The notes: generated by a model from the letters alone, not told the origin. A stretch of 58,875 bases of DNA from DATAFO01 sp046728935 (GCA_046728935.1 JBKPFS010000125.1:1-58875); one strand, 5' to 3'. Counted from the first letter of the stretch, positions 9,084 through 17,393 are shown. Numbers and translations: made by a program.

Positions 9084-10059
9084 CGAGGACCATCTCCTCG
9101 CGCTTGCCGAAGATCCCCTGCGGCCGGAAGGCCATCAGCCCGATCAGGATCAGCCCGACGATGATGAAGCGAAGCGCCGCGATCCGGGTCTCGGACAGCG
9201 GCAGCTCGATGAAGCGCAGGCCCTCGAGGACGAACCACAGGATTACCGCGCCGAACGCCACCCCCCAGTAGCTGGCGAGGCCACCGAGGATCAGCACCGC
9301 GTAGCCGCTGAAGGTGACGATGGGCAGAAACTCGTCCGGGACGACGAACCTCAGGTTAAGGGCGAGGAAGAAACCGGAAATCGCCCCCAGCGTTGCGGCG
9401 ATCGCCAGCGACTGGAGCTTGTACGAGAAGGCGTTCTTGCCCAGCGCGCGGGCGGCGTCCTCGTCCTCGCGAATCGCTCGCAGCACGCGTCCCCACGGAG
9501 TCTGCTGGACGCGGGTGAGGGTGAACATGAGCGCGACCGCCACGCCCCAGACGACGAGAAGGAGGGGAAAGAGCCTCGGCACGTCGGTCCAACCGGCGTC
9601 CGAGATCCAGCCCTGGATCGTGTTTGAGACGGAGTCCCAGTCGCCCCCGAACCCGAACGTGCCCTGCGCCCCGCCGGTCAGGTCCCGGGCGTTGAGCGCG
9701 AACAGCCGGATCGCCTCGGCGGCGGCGATCGTCGCGATCGCGAAGTAGTCGGCGCGCAGGCGCAGCGATGGCAGCCCGACGACGAGGCCGAAGGCGATCG
9801 TGATCAGGATCGAGATCGGCAACGAGAGCCAGAACGAGAATCCGTGGTCGACGACGAGGATCGCCATCGAGTAGGCGCCGATGGCGATGAACGCCGCCTG
9901 CCCGAAGTTCTGGATCCCGGTGAAGCCGACGTTGAGCTGAAGGCCCAACGCGAGGATCGTGTAGGTCCCGGCTATGATCCCGACGCCGGTCCAGAAGTCG
10001 ACGTCGGTGAAGGACTCGAACGTGAGCGCGAGGGGCAGGCTTGAGAGCGGCTCGAGCAT
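9076..10059 (-). CDS. livM: Branched-chain amino-acid ABC transporter permease LivM
   Basis: A 327-aa multi-span membrane protein. GLQLNVGFTGIQNFGQAAFIAIGAY and GRVLRAIREDEDAARALGKN are the LivM-family loop motifs, the second being the EAA-like site that contacts the ATPases. It ends in RPQGIFGKREEM, the typical tail. It pairs with LivH to form the translocation pore and lies between livH (4-bp gap) and livG (8-nt overlap). Confidence 0.93.
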   Translation of the reverse strand: MLEPLSSLPLALTFESFTDVDFWTGVGIIAGTYTILALGLQLNVGFTGIQNFGQAAFIAIGAYSMAILVVDHGFSFWLSLPISILITIAFGLVVGLPSLRLRADYFAIATIAAAEAIRLFALNARDLTGGAQGTFGFGGDWDSVSNTIQGWISDAGWTDVPRLFPLLLVVWGVAVALMFTLTRVQQTPWGRVLRAIREDEDAARALGKNAFSYKLQSLAIAATLGAISGFFLALNLRFVVPDEFLPIVTFSGYAVLILGGLASYWGVAFGAVILWFVLEGLRFIELPLSETRIAALRFIIVGLILIGLMAFRPQGIFGKREEMVLGE

Positions 10060-10063
10060 CCGG

Positions 10064-11074
10064 CTACACCGTCTTCGCGCGGCCGAAGATGCCCTGTGGG
10101 CGGACGATCAGGACCAGGATCAGGACGACGAAGCCGATCGCCGTCTTCCAGCGGGCGTCGATGAAGAGGGTCGACCACTCGATCACGAGGCCGAGCACGA
10201 TCCCGCCTGCCAGCGCCCCGTAGGCGTTGCCGATGCCGCCCAGGACGACCGCGGCGAAGATCGGCAGCAGCAGCTCGAAGCCCACCTCCGGCTGGACCTG
10301 GGTGATCGCCCCCGCCAGCACCCCGGCGAGGCCGGCGAATCCGGCGGCGAAGACCCAGGTCCAGAGGATCACGCGCGAGGTGTCGATGCCCGAGGTCTCG
10401 GCCAGGTCGAGGTCGTCCGACAGCGCCCGCATCCGCTTGCCGAGCAGGGTGTACCGCAGCATCATCCCGGTGGCGACCAGGACCACGAAGCCGATCACGA
10501 TCACGATCAGGTTCGTGCGGCCGACGGTCAGCCCGAGGAACTGGACAGTCTCGGTGCGATTGACGTCGAGCTGCCGGAGCTCGGTGCTCCAGATGAACTG
10601 GATCGAGTAGCGCAGCACCAGCGCGAGCCCGATCGCCATCAAGAGCAGCTGCAACATTCCAGCCCCTCGCGCGCGCATCGGTCCCCACATCACCTTCTCG
10701 AGCACGATCCCCAGGAGCGCGGTCGCGGCCATTGCCCAGAAGATCGCGACCACGATCGGCAGGTCCCAGGTGACGTTGACGAGATAGGCCATGTAGGCGC
10801 CGAAGGTGAGGAAGTCGCCGTGGGCAAAGTTGACGAGCTTGAGGATCCCGTAGACCAGCGTGAGGCCGACCGCGCCAAGGGCGTAGATCGCTCCCGACGA
10901 GAGGCCGTTCAACCCGAGCTGAGCGACGTCGTGGAGGCCCTTGCTCGCGATCAGCGCCAGCACCATGAAGGCCAGCACCGCGAGCGCCGCGCGCGCCGGG
11001 TGCTGGTTGGCAAGCTCGCGAATCCGTTCGACCTGGGTGGGGGCCTCGCCCGCGGTCAGCGCTCCAGCTTCCAT
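10064..11074 (-). CDS. livH: Branched-chain amino-acid ABC transporter permease LivH
   Basis: A 336-aa permease. ATG 11072-11074 is chosen because homology begins soon after it; the longer open frame runs antisense into the upstream gene. Motifs GLSSGAIYALGAVGLTLVYGILKLVNFAHGDF and KRMRALSDDLDLAETSGID are diagnostic of LivH, and the end RPQGIFGRAKTV is standard. It is the first transporter gene of the operon, 47 bp after the dehydrogenase-family gene, which may share its transcript. Confidence 0.92.
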   Translation of the reverse strand: MEAGALTAGEAPTQVERIRELANQHPARAALAVLAFMVLALIASKGLHDVAQLGLNGLSSGAIYALGAVGLTLVYGILKLVNFAHGDFLTFGAYMAYLVNVTWDLPIVVAIFWAMAATALLGIVLEKVMWGPMRARGAGMLQLLLMAIGLALVLRYSIQFIWSTELRQLDVNRTETVQFLGLTVGRTNLIVIVIGFVVLVATGMMLRYTLLGKRMRALSDDLDLAETSGIDTSRVILWTWVFAAGFAGLAGVLAGAITQVQPEVGFELLLPIFAAVVLGGIGNAYGALAGGIVLGLVIEWSTLFIDARWKTAIGFVVLILVLIVRPQGIFGRAKTV

Positions 11075-11121
11075 ACCCGCGGCAATCGTATGCCCTCGCG
11101 GGGGGCGGGCAAACGTCGCGG

Positions 11122-12249
11122 CTACGTGGTCGCTCCGAGGCTCGACCACGCGTCGAGCTTCGCTCGTACGAGCGAGATCACCTCGTCTGTGAACTCCGTC
11201 GTGCCCGCGTGGCCGCCGAGATCCGAGGTTCGCACCCCCCTCGCGACCGCCTCCAGAACCGCTTCGTAGATCGCCCGCGAGCACGCCTCGGCCGCCCGAT
11301 CCGCGGCCGGCGCGGTCTCGTCGGCGCTGGCGCTCGCCTCGCCCGCGTAGTGGAGGAGCGCGGCGCCGGCGAGGATCATCGCCATCGGGTTGGCGACGTC
11401 CTTCCCGTAAAGGGCCGGCGCGGTGCCATGGGGGGCCTCTGCCATCGCGACGGTGGTCCGCAGGTCATCGTCGAGCGCCAGCAGGACCGATTCCGCGCCC
11501 GCGATCGAGCCGAACAGCGGCAGCACCAGGTCGGAGAGCAGGTCGCCGTCGCGGTTGAGGCACGGGATCACCAGTGGCTCGCCCGCGGCGCCGCTGACCA
11601 GCCCCGCGAGGGTGGCGTCGATCAGCACCGGCTGGTAGGCAACCTCGGAATGGCGCTCGGCGGCCGCGTCCATCTCCTCCTTCAGCATCCCCTCGTAGAC
11701 GGGGCTCACGGTCCACTTCGGACCGCCGTAGACCCGCCCGCCGATCCGCGCCGCCTCCCGGAACGCGTACTCGGCGACCGCGCGGCAGTCCGAGCGGCGG
11801 ATGACCTCGGTCCGCTTCGCCAGCTCGTCGCCGTTCGCGGGCTCGCGCCACTGCTCGGCGCCGTAGGCGTCGCCGACCGCCATCCGGCAGACGGAGATCG
11901 GGTGGTGGACGCCGGCCACCGGGGTCACACCGGGGATCCGCCGACCGGTGCGGACGATCACCTTGCCGTCGACCGCCTCGCGCAGGATCCGATTCGGGCT
12001 GCCGACGTCGTCCGCGACCTCGGGGGTGATCGTCGCCGCCTTCAGCCCGAGCCCGGACTCGCGCATCGCCGCCGCCGCCTGCTCGCAGACGCCGTTCGCG
12101 GTTGCCCGCCGGTTCTCCAGCGAGAGGTCGAAGCGCTCCACCTCGAGCTCGATTCCCAGCACCTCGGGGTCGATGACCCGTAGCGCCTGCTCGAGCAGCT
12201 CCTGCCCCGTCTCATCGCCCTCGAGCGCGACTATCCTCAGCGGCGCCAT
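11122..12249 (-). CDS. Isocitrate/isopropylmalate dehydrogenase-family protein
   Basis: A 375-aa member of the beta-decarboxylating dehydrogenase family. Visible family features are IVALEGDETGQELL at the start (G-D-x-x-G), the NRILREAVDGKVIVRTGRRIPG segment, and MAEAPHGTAPALYGKDVANPMAMILAGAALLHY, the C-terminal cofactor region. The segment between is diverged from LeuB and Icd, so substrate cannot be read off; isocitrate, 3-isopropylmalate or homoisocitrate are possible. Its position directly upstream of a branched-chain amino-acid transporter favours a leucine-related role, but that is inference only. Confidence 0.75.
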   Translation of the reverse strand: MAPLRIVALEGDETGQELLEQALRVIDPEVLGIELEVERFDLSLENRRATANGVCEQAAAAMRESGLGLKAATITPEVADDVGSPNRILREAVDGKVIVRTGRRIPGVTPVAGVHHPISVCRMAVGDAYGAEQWREPANGDELAKRTEVIRRSDCRAVAEYAFREAARIGGRVYGGPKWTVSPVYEGMLKEEMDAAAERHSEVAYQPVLIDATLAGLVSGAAGEPLVIPCLNRDGDLLSDLVLPLFGSIAGAESVLLALDDDLRTTVAMAEAPHGTAPALYGKDVANPMAMILAGAALLHYAGEASASADETAPAADRAAEACSRAIYEAVLEAVARGVRTSDLGGHAGTTEFTDEVISLVRAKLDAWSSLGATT

Positions 12250-12282
12250 GCTCGGATCACGCTATTCCATCCGAGGGGCGGG

Positions 12283-12615
12283 TTGAACGGGGAGCGCTGC
12301 AGCTGGTGCGGGGTGGCGGTGGAGGCCGGCGACGGGTTCCGCGCCTACGAGCCCGCGGGCGACCGGCGCGCGGTGTTCTGCCGCCTCGAGCACGTCGTGC
12401 CGTGGGTGATCCGCGGCTCCCACTGGGAGGCGGGCGAGGTCGCCGAGCCGCCCGACATCGACTCCGGCGAGCTTCGTTGCTCGTACTGCGACCGCGAGCT
12501 CGGCGACGTCCACGTCCTCCTGGTTCGCCACCGGGGTGAGCATCGGGTCGCCGACGACTTCTGCTCGGTGGAGCATCTCTCCGAGTGGGCAAAGGCGGGC
12601 GGCAGGTGGCAATAG
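12283..12615 (+). CDS. Small protein with two tandem zinc-finger-like modules
   Basis: A 110-aa protein with a TTG start preceded by GAGGGG. It is an internal duplication: C6-x2-C9 with C33-x3-H37, then C66-x2-C69 with C94-x3-H98. Each half runs Cys-pair, about 24 residues, F-C-x-x-E-H, hydrophobic W. The spacing suggests two Zn-binding treble-clef or TRASH-like units, possibly for protein or nucleic-acid contact. It is divergent from the dehydrogenase gene (33-bp gap). No specific family or function is recognised. Confidence 0.72.
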   Translation: MNGERCSWCGVAVEAGDGFRAYEPAGDRRAVFCRLEHVVPWVIRGSHWEAGEVAEPPDIDSGELRCSYCDRELGDVHVLLVRHRGEHRVADDFCSVEHLSEWAKAGGRWQ

Positions 12616-12665
12616 CGAACACGCCCCCGCTTCCGCAGCCAGCGGGTACTGGCCGAGAGGTGCGC

Positions 12666-12845
12666 TCAGCGTAAGTTGGCTCGCGCGAACACGCCGAGCG
12701 TCATGAGCCCGACGAGGGCGACGACCAGACCGATCCAGACATTTCCGGCGATCATCGTGAGCACCCCGAGGATCAAGAGGACTCCGCCGAGCCAGAGGGT
12801 GAACAGTCCACCCCGTCGTTCCGGTCGTGCGGTGATGCGTTCCAT
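12666..12845 (-). CDS. Small two-helix membrane protein (59 aa)
   Basis: Short ATG ORF, easily missed because of its length. It reads MERITARPERRGG, then two hydrophobic stretches (about residues 14-33 and 36-53: LWLGGVLLILGVLTMIAG and WIGLVVALVGLMTLGVF), ending RANLR. The basic N-terminus implies an inside start. It begins 5 bp after the stop of the DUF6411-like gene on the same strand, so the two are probably co-transcribed. Function unknown. Confidence 0.65.
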   Translation of the reverse strand: MERITARPERRGGLFTLWLGGVLLILGVLTMIAGNVWIGLVVALVGLMTLGVFARANLR

Positions 12846-12850
12846 GACGA

Positions 12851-13093
12851 TCAGGTGGGCATCTTCGAGCGGCCCTCGCGGCCCTTCTGGGCACTCCTAT
12901 CAGCGGCACGGCGCGAGCTCGAGAACGGCTTCTGCGCCCATTCGCCGAGCTTGCCGGGGAGGTTTGAAGCCGCGCTTTGGCCACCGCCGAGCGTCTTGTC
13001 AACCCCCTTCTGGGGCCACCACGAGGCGCGCGGCAGCAGAAAGCCGAGGACGAGGAGAACGACGCAAACGCCGATGATGATCGCGATGGTCAC
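12851..13093 (-). CDS. DUF6411-like small membrane-anchored protein
   Basis: An 80-aa protein, GTG start. One N-terminal transmembrane helix (IAIIIGVCVVLLVLGFLLP) is followed by a basic, Ser/Lys/Gln-rich tail (GVDKTLGGGQSAASNLPGKLG, KPFSSSRRAADRSAQKGREGRSK). This architecture is common as a short conserved actinobacterial protein that I recall as DUF6411. No role is known to me. A possible partner is the 59-aa membrane protein immediately downstream. Confidence 0.75.
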   Translation of the reverse strand: MTIAIIIGVCVVLLVLGFLLPRASWWPQKGVDKTLGGGQSAASNLPGKLGEWAQKPFSSSRRAADRSAQKGREGRSKMPT

Positions 13094-13162
13094 GGAGGAG
13101 TCCTTTCCGGTTGCTGACTTCGATGCCTCTGATACCCGAATGACGACGCGGCAAGCGGAACT

Positions 13163-13196
13163 GACGGGTTAGTCGCGGTTGCACAACTAACCCGTC
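13163..13196 (-). terminator. Terminator-like hairpin after the alpha/beta hydrolase gene
   Basis: GACGGGTTAGT (13163-13173) and ACTAACCCGTC (13186-13196) are perfect 11-bp complements around a 12-nt loop. The hydrolase stop codon (13187-13189) lies in the arm, so the hairpin ends that transcript before the DUF6411-like gene. The T-run is absent. Confidence 0.6.
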
Positions 13197-14164
13197 GAAC
13201 GCACCTCGGCTTCCGCGGCGAAGTCCTCGATCAGCGCGGCGACCTTCTCCGGCTGTTCGATGTTCGGTGAGTGGCCCGCGTCGGGGATCATCTCGATCCG
13301 CGTGCCGGGCACGTCGCTGTAGGCGTTGGCCGCGGGCTCGGCGTCGTAGACCTGGTCGTCGGTGCCGAAGATCACCATCAGCGAGATCGCGGCCGAGCGG
13401 ATCCGCTCGTCGAGCGGGATCTCCTCGGTGTAGGCGTCCGCGGCCGACTCGGTCGAGTCGAAGGACGTGTACGTCATCGCGTTGTAGTCGTCGACGACTT
13501 GGTCCGGATCCTCGAATCCGGAGTCGATGTCGAAGCCCGGCGCGAACAGGTCCTGGTAGCTGTCCTTGACGGCGAAGTCGGGCACCACCCGCCACGCCGC
13601 CTCGCCGATCACCGGCACGTAGCCGAGCTTGGCGAGGAACGGAACGTCGCCGAAGCTCGCGTCGGGCGCCTGGTCGATGTCGACGATGCGATCGACCAGC
13701 TGGCTCGACTGCTCCGCCACGGCGGTGGCGACCGTCGCCCCGAGGGAGTGTCCGACGACGACCGCGCCCTCGATGCCGAGCTGGTTGAGCGCCGCGCCGG
13801 TGAGCGCGGCCTGGTCCTTCATCGAGTAGCCCGACGAGGGCTTCTCCGAGCCGCCGTGGCCGAGAAGGTCGATCCTGACCACCCGGTGGCGCTCTGCGAG
13901 CAGGGGCAGGAGGCGGTCCCACCAGTGAAGCGAGCAGGCGTAGCAGTGGATGAGGACGATCGGGGCACCGGGCCGACCCTTCTCGAGCTGTGGCTCGCCC
14001 GTGTCGGTCACCTGGACGTCCCCGCCCGGGAGCTCGAGGATCTGCCCGCCGTCGACCGTGATCTCTGCTCCCTTGGTCTCGTTGTCGACGACGATCGTGT
14101 TCACCGCCAGCAGCACCGCGAGGGCGGCGAGGACGCCGATGAGGATCTTCCAGCGGCGCTTCAC
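13187..14164 (-). CDS. Membrane-anchored alpha/beta-fold hydrolase
   Basis: A 325-aa protein, GTG start overlapping the HD-gene stop by 4 nt (GTGA, 14161-14164). The N-terminal helix WKILIGVLAALAVLLAVNTIVV is a signal anchor; the rest should be extracytoplasmic. Catalytic parts visible are the oxyanion strand VLIHCYACSLHWWD, the nucleophile elbow GHSLG (Ser140), the acid in FGTDDQVYDAE, and the histidine in DAGHSPNIEQPEKV. Closest in pattern to epoxide-hydrolase/haloperoxidase-type esterases. Substrate unknown. Confidence 0.82.
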   Translation of the reverse strand: MKRRWKILIGVLAALAVLLAVNTIVVDNETKGAEITVDGGQILELPGGDVQVTDTGEPQLEKGRPGAPIVLIHCYACSLHWWDRLLPLLAERHRVVRIDLLGHGGSEKPSSGYSMKDQAALTGAALNQLGIEGAVVVGHSLGATVATAVAEQSSQLVDRIVDIDQAPDASFGDVPFLAKLGYVPVIGEAAWRVVPDFAVKDSYQDLFAPGFDIDSGFEDPDQVVDDYNAMTYTSFDSTESAADAYTEEIPLDERIRSAAISLMVIFGTDDQVYDAEPAANAYSDVPGTRIEMIPDAGHSPNIEQPEKVAALIEDFAAEAEVRSTG

Positions 14165-14784
14165 CCGGGCTTGGGCGCCGCGGGGTCCGGCTCGCCCGCG
14201 GTGGCCTCGCGCGGGCCGAGCCCGAGCTCGTCCGCCCGCTCGGCCATCGCCTCGATCACGAAGGCGACGTGCTCGTCGAAGTCCACGCCCAGCTCCTCCG
14301 CGCCCTGCGTCACCTCCTCGCGGTCGACGCCCGCCGCGAAGGACGGCTGCCTGAGCTTCTTGCGCACGGACTTCGGCTTCATCCCCTTGATGCCGGTTGG
14401 CCGCACGAGCGCGCAGGCTGCGATGAATCCCGAGAGCTCGTCGACCGCGTAGAGCGTCTTGGCCATCTGGGTGGTGCGGGGAACGCCGAGGAATGTCGCG
14501 TGTCCCGCGACGGCGTCGATCAGCTCCTGCGGCCACTCGAGCTCCTCGAAGAGGCGCAGGGCCGTCCGCGGATGCCCGTTCTCGGTGTCGTCCAGATCCG
14601 GATGGCGCTCGTAGTCGAGGTCGTGCACGAGCCCGGTGATTCCCCACAACTCCTCGTCCTCGCCGAACTTGCGGGCGTAGGCCCGCATCGCGGCCTCGAC
14701 CCCGAGCAGGTGCTTGCGAAGCGAGTCGGAGCTGACCCACTCGCAGACCAAATCCCATGCCTGATCGCGCGTCGGTCGGGTCAT
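14161..14784 (-). CDS. HD-domain hydrolase
   Basis: A 207-aa protein of the HD superfamily. Metal ligands are visible as H25, H54-D55 (GLVHDLDYERHPD), H95 and D115 (YAVDELSGF). It resembles the small HDIG/YedJ-like proteins that hydrolyse phosphomonoesters or nucleotides; the substrate cannot be told. A charged C-terminal extension ends in Pro/Ala-rich sequence. It is the first gene of a two-gene overlapping unit with the hydrolase. Confidence 0.8.
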   Translation of the reverse strand: MTRPTRDQAWDLVCEWVSSDSLRKHLLGVEAAMRAYARKFGEDEELWGITGLVHDLDYERHPDLDDTENGHPRTALRLFEELEWPQELIDAVAGHATFLGVPRTTQMAKTLYAVDELSGFIAACALVRPTGIKGMKPKSVRKKLRQPSFAAGVDREEVTQGAEELGVDFDEHVAFVIEAMAERADELGLGPREATAGEPDPAAPKPG

Positions 14785-14816
14785 CGGCGGTCGTCTACCC
14801 TAGCCAGGAATTCAAT

Positions 14817-14868
14817 GAGGGGCTTTGCCCCGAAACTGGCGTTTAAGGGCGGCGAAGCCGCCCGCAAG
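14817..14868 (+). repeat. Hairpin-GAAAC repeat, copy 2 (first of tandem pair before murA)
   Basis: GGGGC-TTT-GCCCC, then GAAACTGGCGTTTAA, then a second stem GGGCGGC-GAA-GCCGCCC and CGCAAG. It is nearly identical to the copy starting at 14880, with corresponding second stems 64 nt apart. The tandem pair fills most of the space before murA. Confidence 0.75.
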
Positions 14869-14879
14869 ATGTGCTTGAT

Positions 14880-14932
14880 CGGGGGCATTGGCCCCGAAAC
14901 CAGCGTGTAAGGGCGGCGAAGCCGCCCGCAAG
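14880..14932 (+). repeat. Hairpin-GAAAC repeat, copy 3 (second of tandem pair, abuts murA)
   Basis: GGGGC-ATTG-GCCCC, GAAACCAGCGTGTAA, GGGCGGC-GAA-GCCGCCC, CGCAAG. It ends 7 nt before the murA ATG, so in the mRNA the second stem would crowd the ribosome-binding site. No purine-rich Shine-Dalgarno is otherwise seen, so the structure may affect murA translation. Confidence 0.75.
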
Positions 14933-14939
14933 GTATTCC

Positions 14940-16238
14940 ATGGAGAAGTTCGTCATCCAGGGCGGAACTCCGCTGGCGGGCGAGATCACCGCGGCGGGCA
15001 ACAAGAACGCGGCGCTGCCGATCATCGCCGCCTGCCTGCTCACCGACGAGGAGCTCGTGCTCGAAAACGTGCCCCGGATAAGGGACACCGAGACCCAGGT
15101 GGCGCTGCTAGAGCAGCTCGGGGTAAAGGTCGAGTGGGAGCCGGAGCGCCTGCGCCTCCAGGCCGACGCGGTCTCGGAGACCACGCCCGACGAGAGCCTG
15201 TCGGCGCGGATACGTGCCTCGTTCCTGCTCGCCGGGCCGCTGCTCGCGAGGTTCGGCGAGGCCCGGATGCCGCCGCCCGGGGGAGACTTCATCGGGCGCC
15301 GACGACTCGACCCGCACCTCGACGCTTTCCGCGACATGGGGGCCGAGATCGAGGGTGAGCGCCAGGTCGTGGTCGCGGCGCCCGACGGCGGCCTGAAGCC
15401 GTGCGCGATCTTCATGGACGAGCCATCGGTGATGGCGACGGAGAACGCGCTCATGGCGGCGGCGCTTACCCCGGGGCCGACGACGATCTCGAACGCGGCC
15501 TCGGAGCCGCACGTCCAGGACCTCGCGCGCGTGCTGGTGAAGATGGGCGCGCAGATAGACGGCATCGGTTCGAACGTGATGACCGTCCACGGCCGCGACC
15601 GCCTCGGGGGGGCCGAGCACCGCGTCTGTCCCGATCACATCGAGGTGGCCAGCTTCATGGCACTGGCGGCGGTCAGCCGCGGCGAGCTGCGGATCCGCGA
15701 TGCCGAGCCGGAGGACCTGGTGACGATCCGTCGGCAGTTCCGCCGCCTCGGCCTCGAGTCGAGGATCGAGGGCCAGGACGTGGTCGTCCCGCCAGATCAG
15801 ATGCTCCAGATCGTCGACGACCTGGGCGACGCCATCCCCAAGATCGACGACGGCCCGTGGCCCGCGTTCCCGGCCGACCTGACGTCGATCGCGCTCGCCC
15901 TCGCGACGCAGGCGCGGGGAACGATCCTGATCTTCGAGAAGATGTTCGAGAACCGCCTCTTCTTCGTCGACAAGCTGGTTGCGATGGGCGCTCGGATCAC
16001 GCTCTGCGATCCCCATCGGGCGATCGTCAGCGGTCCGAGCCGTCTTCACGGTGAGCGGCTCGAGAGCCCCGACATCAGGGCGGGGATGGCGATGCTCATC
16101 GCGGCGCTCTGCGCCGACGGCGTCTCGGAGATCGGCAACGTCGTCCAGATCGACCGCGGCTACGAGCGCATCGATGACAGGCTCCGGGACCTCGGAGCCC
16201 GAATCGAACGCGTGTCTGCGGAACGGGTCCCGGCTTAG
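14940..16238 (+). CDS. murA: UDP-N-acetylglucosamine 1-carboxyvinyltransferase MurA
   Basis: A 432-aa enzyme for the first committed step of peptidoglycan synthesis (enolpyruvyl transfer from PEP to UDP-GlcNAc, cytoplasm). Start ATG 14940 fits the family start MEKFVIQGGTPLAGEITAAGNKNAALP, with substrate Lys at 22. The active-site loop reads PPPGGDFIGRRRLDPHL: Asp116 replaces the Cys of E. coli MurA that fosfomycin alkylates, as in mycobacteria. The C-terminal RAGMAMLIAALCADG and IDRGYERID are typical. It is preceded by a tandem hairpin repeat and followed by a large palindrome before the his operon. Confidence 0.94.
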   Translation: MEKFVIQGGTPLAGEITAAGNKNAALPIIAACLLTDEELVLENVPRIRDTETQVALLEQLGVKVEWEPERLRLQADAVSETTPDESLSARIRASFLLAGPLLARFGEARMPPPGGDFIGRRRLDPHLDAFRDMGAEIEGERQVVVAAPDGGLKPCAIFMDEPSVMATENALMAAALTPGPTTISNAASEPHVQDLARVLVKMGAQIDGIGSNVMTVHGRDRLGGAEHRVCPDHIEVASFMALAAVSRGELRIRDAEPEDLVTIRRQFRRLGLESRIEGQDVVVPPDQMLQIVDDLGDAIPKIDDGPWPAFPADLTSIALALATQARGTILIFEKMFENRLFFVDKLVAMGARITLCDPHRAIVSGPSRLHGERLESPDIRAGMAMLIAALCADGVSEIGNVVQIDRGYERIDDRLRDLGARIERVSAERVPA

Positions 16239-16240
16239 CG

Positions 16241-16360
16241 CGGCGCCTGCAAACCGTCGCATTTCAGCGTCCTCGGCCGATCGTCTCGCTCACGTACGTT
16301 CTCTGTACGCTCGCGTCGCCGATCGGCCTGCGTCCTTGAACTGCTCGGGCTTCGGCGCCG
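16241..16360. repeat. Large intergenic palindrome A
   Basis: Nested inverted arms share a centre near 16301: CGGCGCC/GGCGCCG (16241, 16354), GGCCGATCG/CGATCGGCC (16275-16283, 16320-16328) and CGTAC/GTACG (16293, 16305). The tokens GCGTCCTC and GCGTCCTTG flank the central stem, as in palindrome B at 44.6 kb. It fills the murA-hisZ gap; it may act as a terminator, a REP-like element or a mobile relic. Confidence 0.7.
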
Positions 16361-16385
16361 TTAGTAGTCCGACCAACCTTCGGCC

Positions 16386-17393
16386 ATGACACACCCGATT
16401 CCCCCTGGAACCAGGGACATCCTGCCCGACGAGATGCGCGAGCTGCGTCGCCTCCGCGCCGCCCTCACCGACGCCTTCGAGGGGTTCGGCTACGGCGAGG
16501 TGTCGACGCCGACGATCGAGTACGACGAGGTGCTTGCCCGCGGCGACGAGCAGGGGGCGCCGACCGCCTACCGCTTCTTCGACGAGCGCGGCGAGCTGCT
16601 CGCGATGCGCTCCGACATGACGGTTCCGATCGCGCGGCTCGTCGCCAGCCGGCTCGTGGGCTCCGAGCCGCCGTTCCGGCTCTGCTACGTCGCGCCCGCG
16701 TACCGGGCGATTCGGCCGCAGCGCGGGCAGATGCGGGAGTTCACCCAGGCCGGGATCGAGCTGATCGGCGTGCCGGCGCCCGGGGGGACTGCCGAGGTCA
16801 TCCAGGTCCTTGCGGCGGCGCTCGATGCGGCCGATCTTCGACGCGCCGTGGTCGGGCTGGGCGACGCGGACCTCTACCGGCAGCTGCTCGACGAGCTCGG
16901 GGTGAGCGGAGACGCCCACGAGCGGATCCTCGGCCGGCTCGCGACCCACGACCTCGTCGGGCTCGAGGCCGAGGTCGACGCGCTCGGGCTCGGGGACGCC
17001 GAGCGGCGGACGTTGCTGGCGCTCCCCAACCTCCGCGGTGGGCCGGAGGTGCTGGAGCGCGCTCGCGCCCTGGGCGGGGAGGCGACCGCCAGGGCGTCGA
17101 GTCGGCTCGCCGCCACGTTCGAGGCGCTGCGCGAGCGCGGGGTGGCCGAGCTGGTCCGGCTCGACCTCGGCCTGCTGCGCGACCTCGGCTACTACACCGG
17201 CGCGATCCTGGAGGTCTACGACCCGGCGCTCGGCCATGTGCTCGGCGGCGGGGGGCGCTACGACGAGCTGACGGGACGCTTCGGACGGCCGCTGCCGGCG
17301 GCGGGATTCGCGCTCTACCTCGAGCGCCTTCACATCGCCCAGGCCGAGGAGGAGCGCCTGGCGGCGAGCGGGGGAGGGCAGGATGAGGCGTAG
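16386..17393 (+). CDS. hisZ: ATP phosphoribosyltransferase regulatory subunit HisZ
   Basis: A 335-aa HisRS paralogue with class II core but no anticodon domain. Starts IPPGTRDILPDEMREL; motif 2 region RLCYVAPAYRAIRPQRGQMREFTQAGIELIG; and a C-terminal motif-3-like GHVLGGGGRYDELTGRFGRPLPAAGFAL. It activates the short HisG in histidine step 1. A catalytic HisRS would be about 420 aa with an anticodon-binding domain, and the hisG neighbour (11-nt overlap) settles the call. Confidence 0.92.
   Translation: MTHPIPPGTRDILPDEMRELRRLRAALTDAFEGFGYGEVSTPTIEYDEVLARGDEQGAPTAYRFFDERGELLAMRSDMTVPIARLVASRLVGSEPPFRLCYVAPAYRAIRPQRGQMREFTQAGIELIGVPAPGGTAEVIQVLAAALDAADLRRAVVGLGDADLYRQLLDELGVSGDAHERILGRLATHDLVGLEAEVDALGLGDAERRTLLALPNLRGGPEVLERARALGGEATARASSRLAATFEALRERGVAELVRLDLGLLRDLGYYTGAILEVYDPALGHVLGGGGRYDELTGRFGRPLPAAGFALYLERLHIAQAEEERLAASGGGQDEA

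Noticed and set aside
14816..14910. The open reading frame through the tandem repeat (APKLAFKGGEAARK-like in both copies) as a leader peptide
   Set aside because: The reading frame is a by-product of the conserved stems; start sites differ between copies and the frame is not kept in the other repeats.
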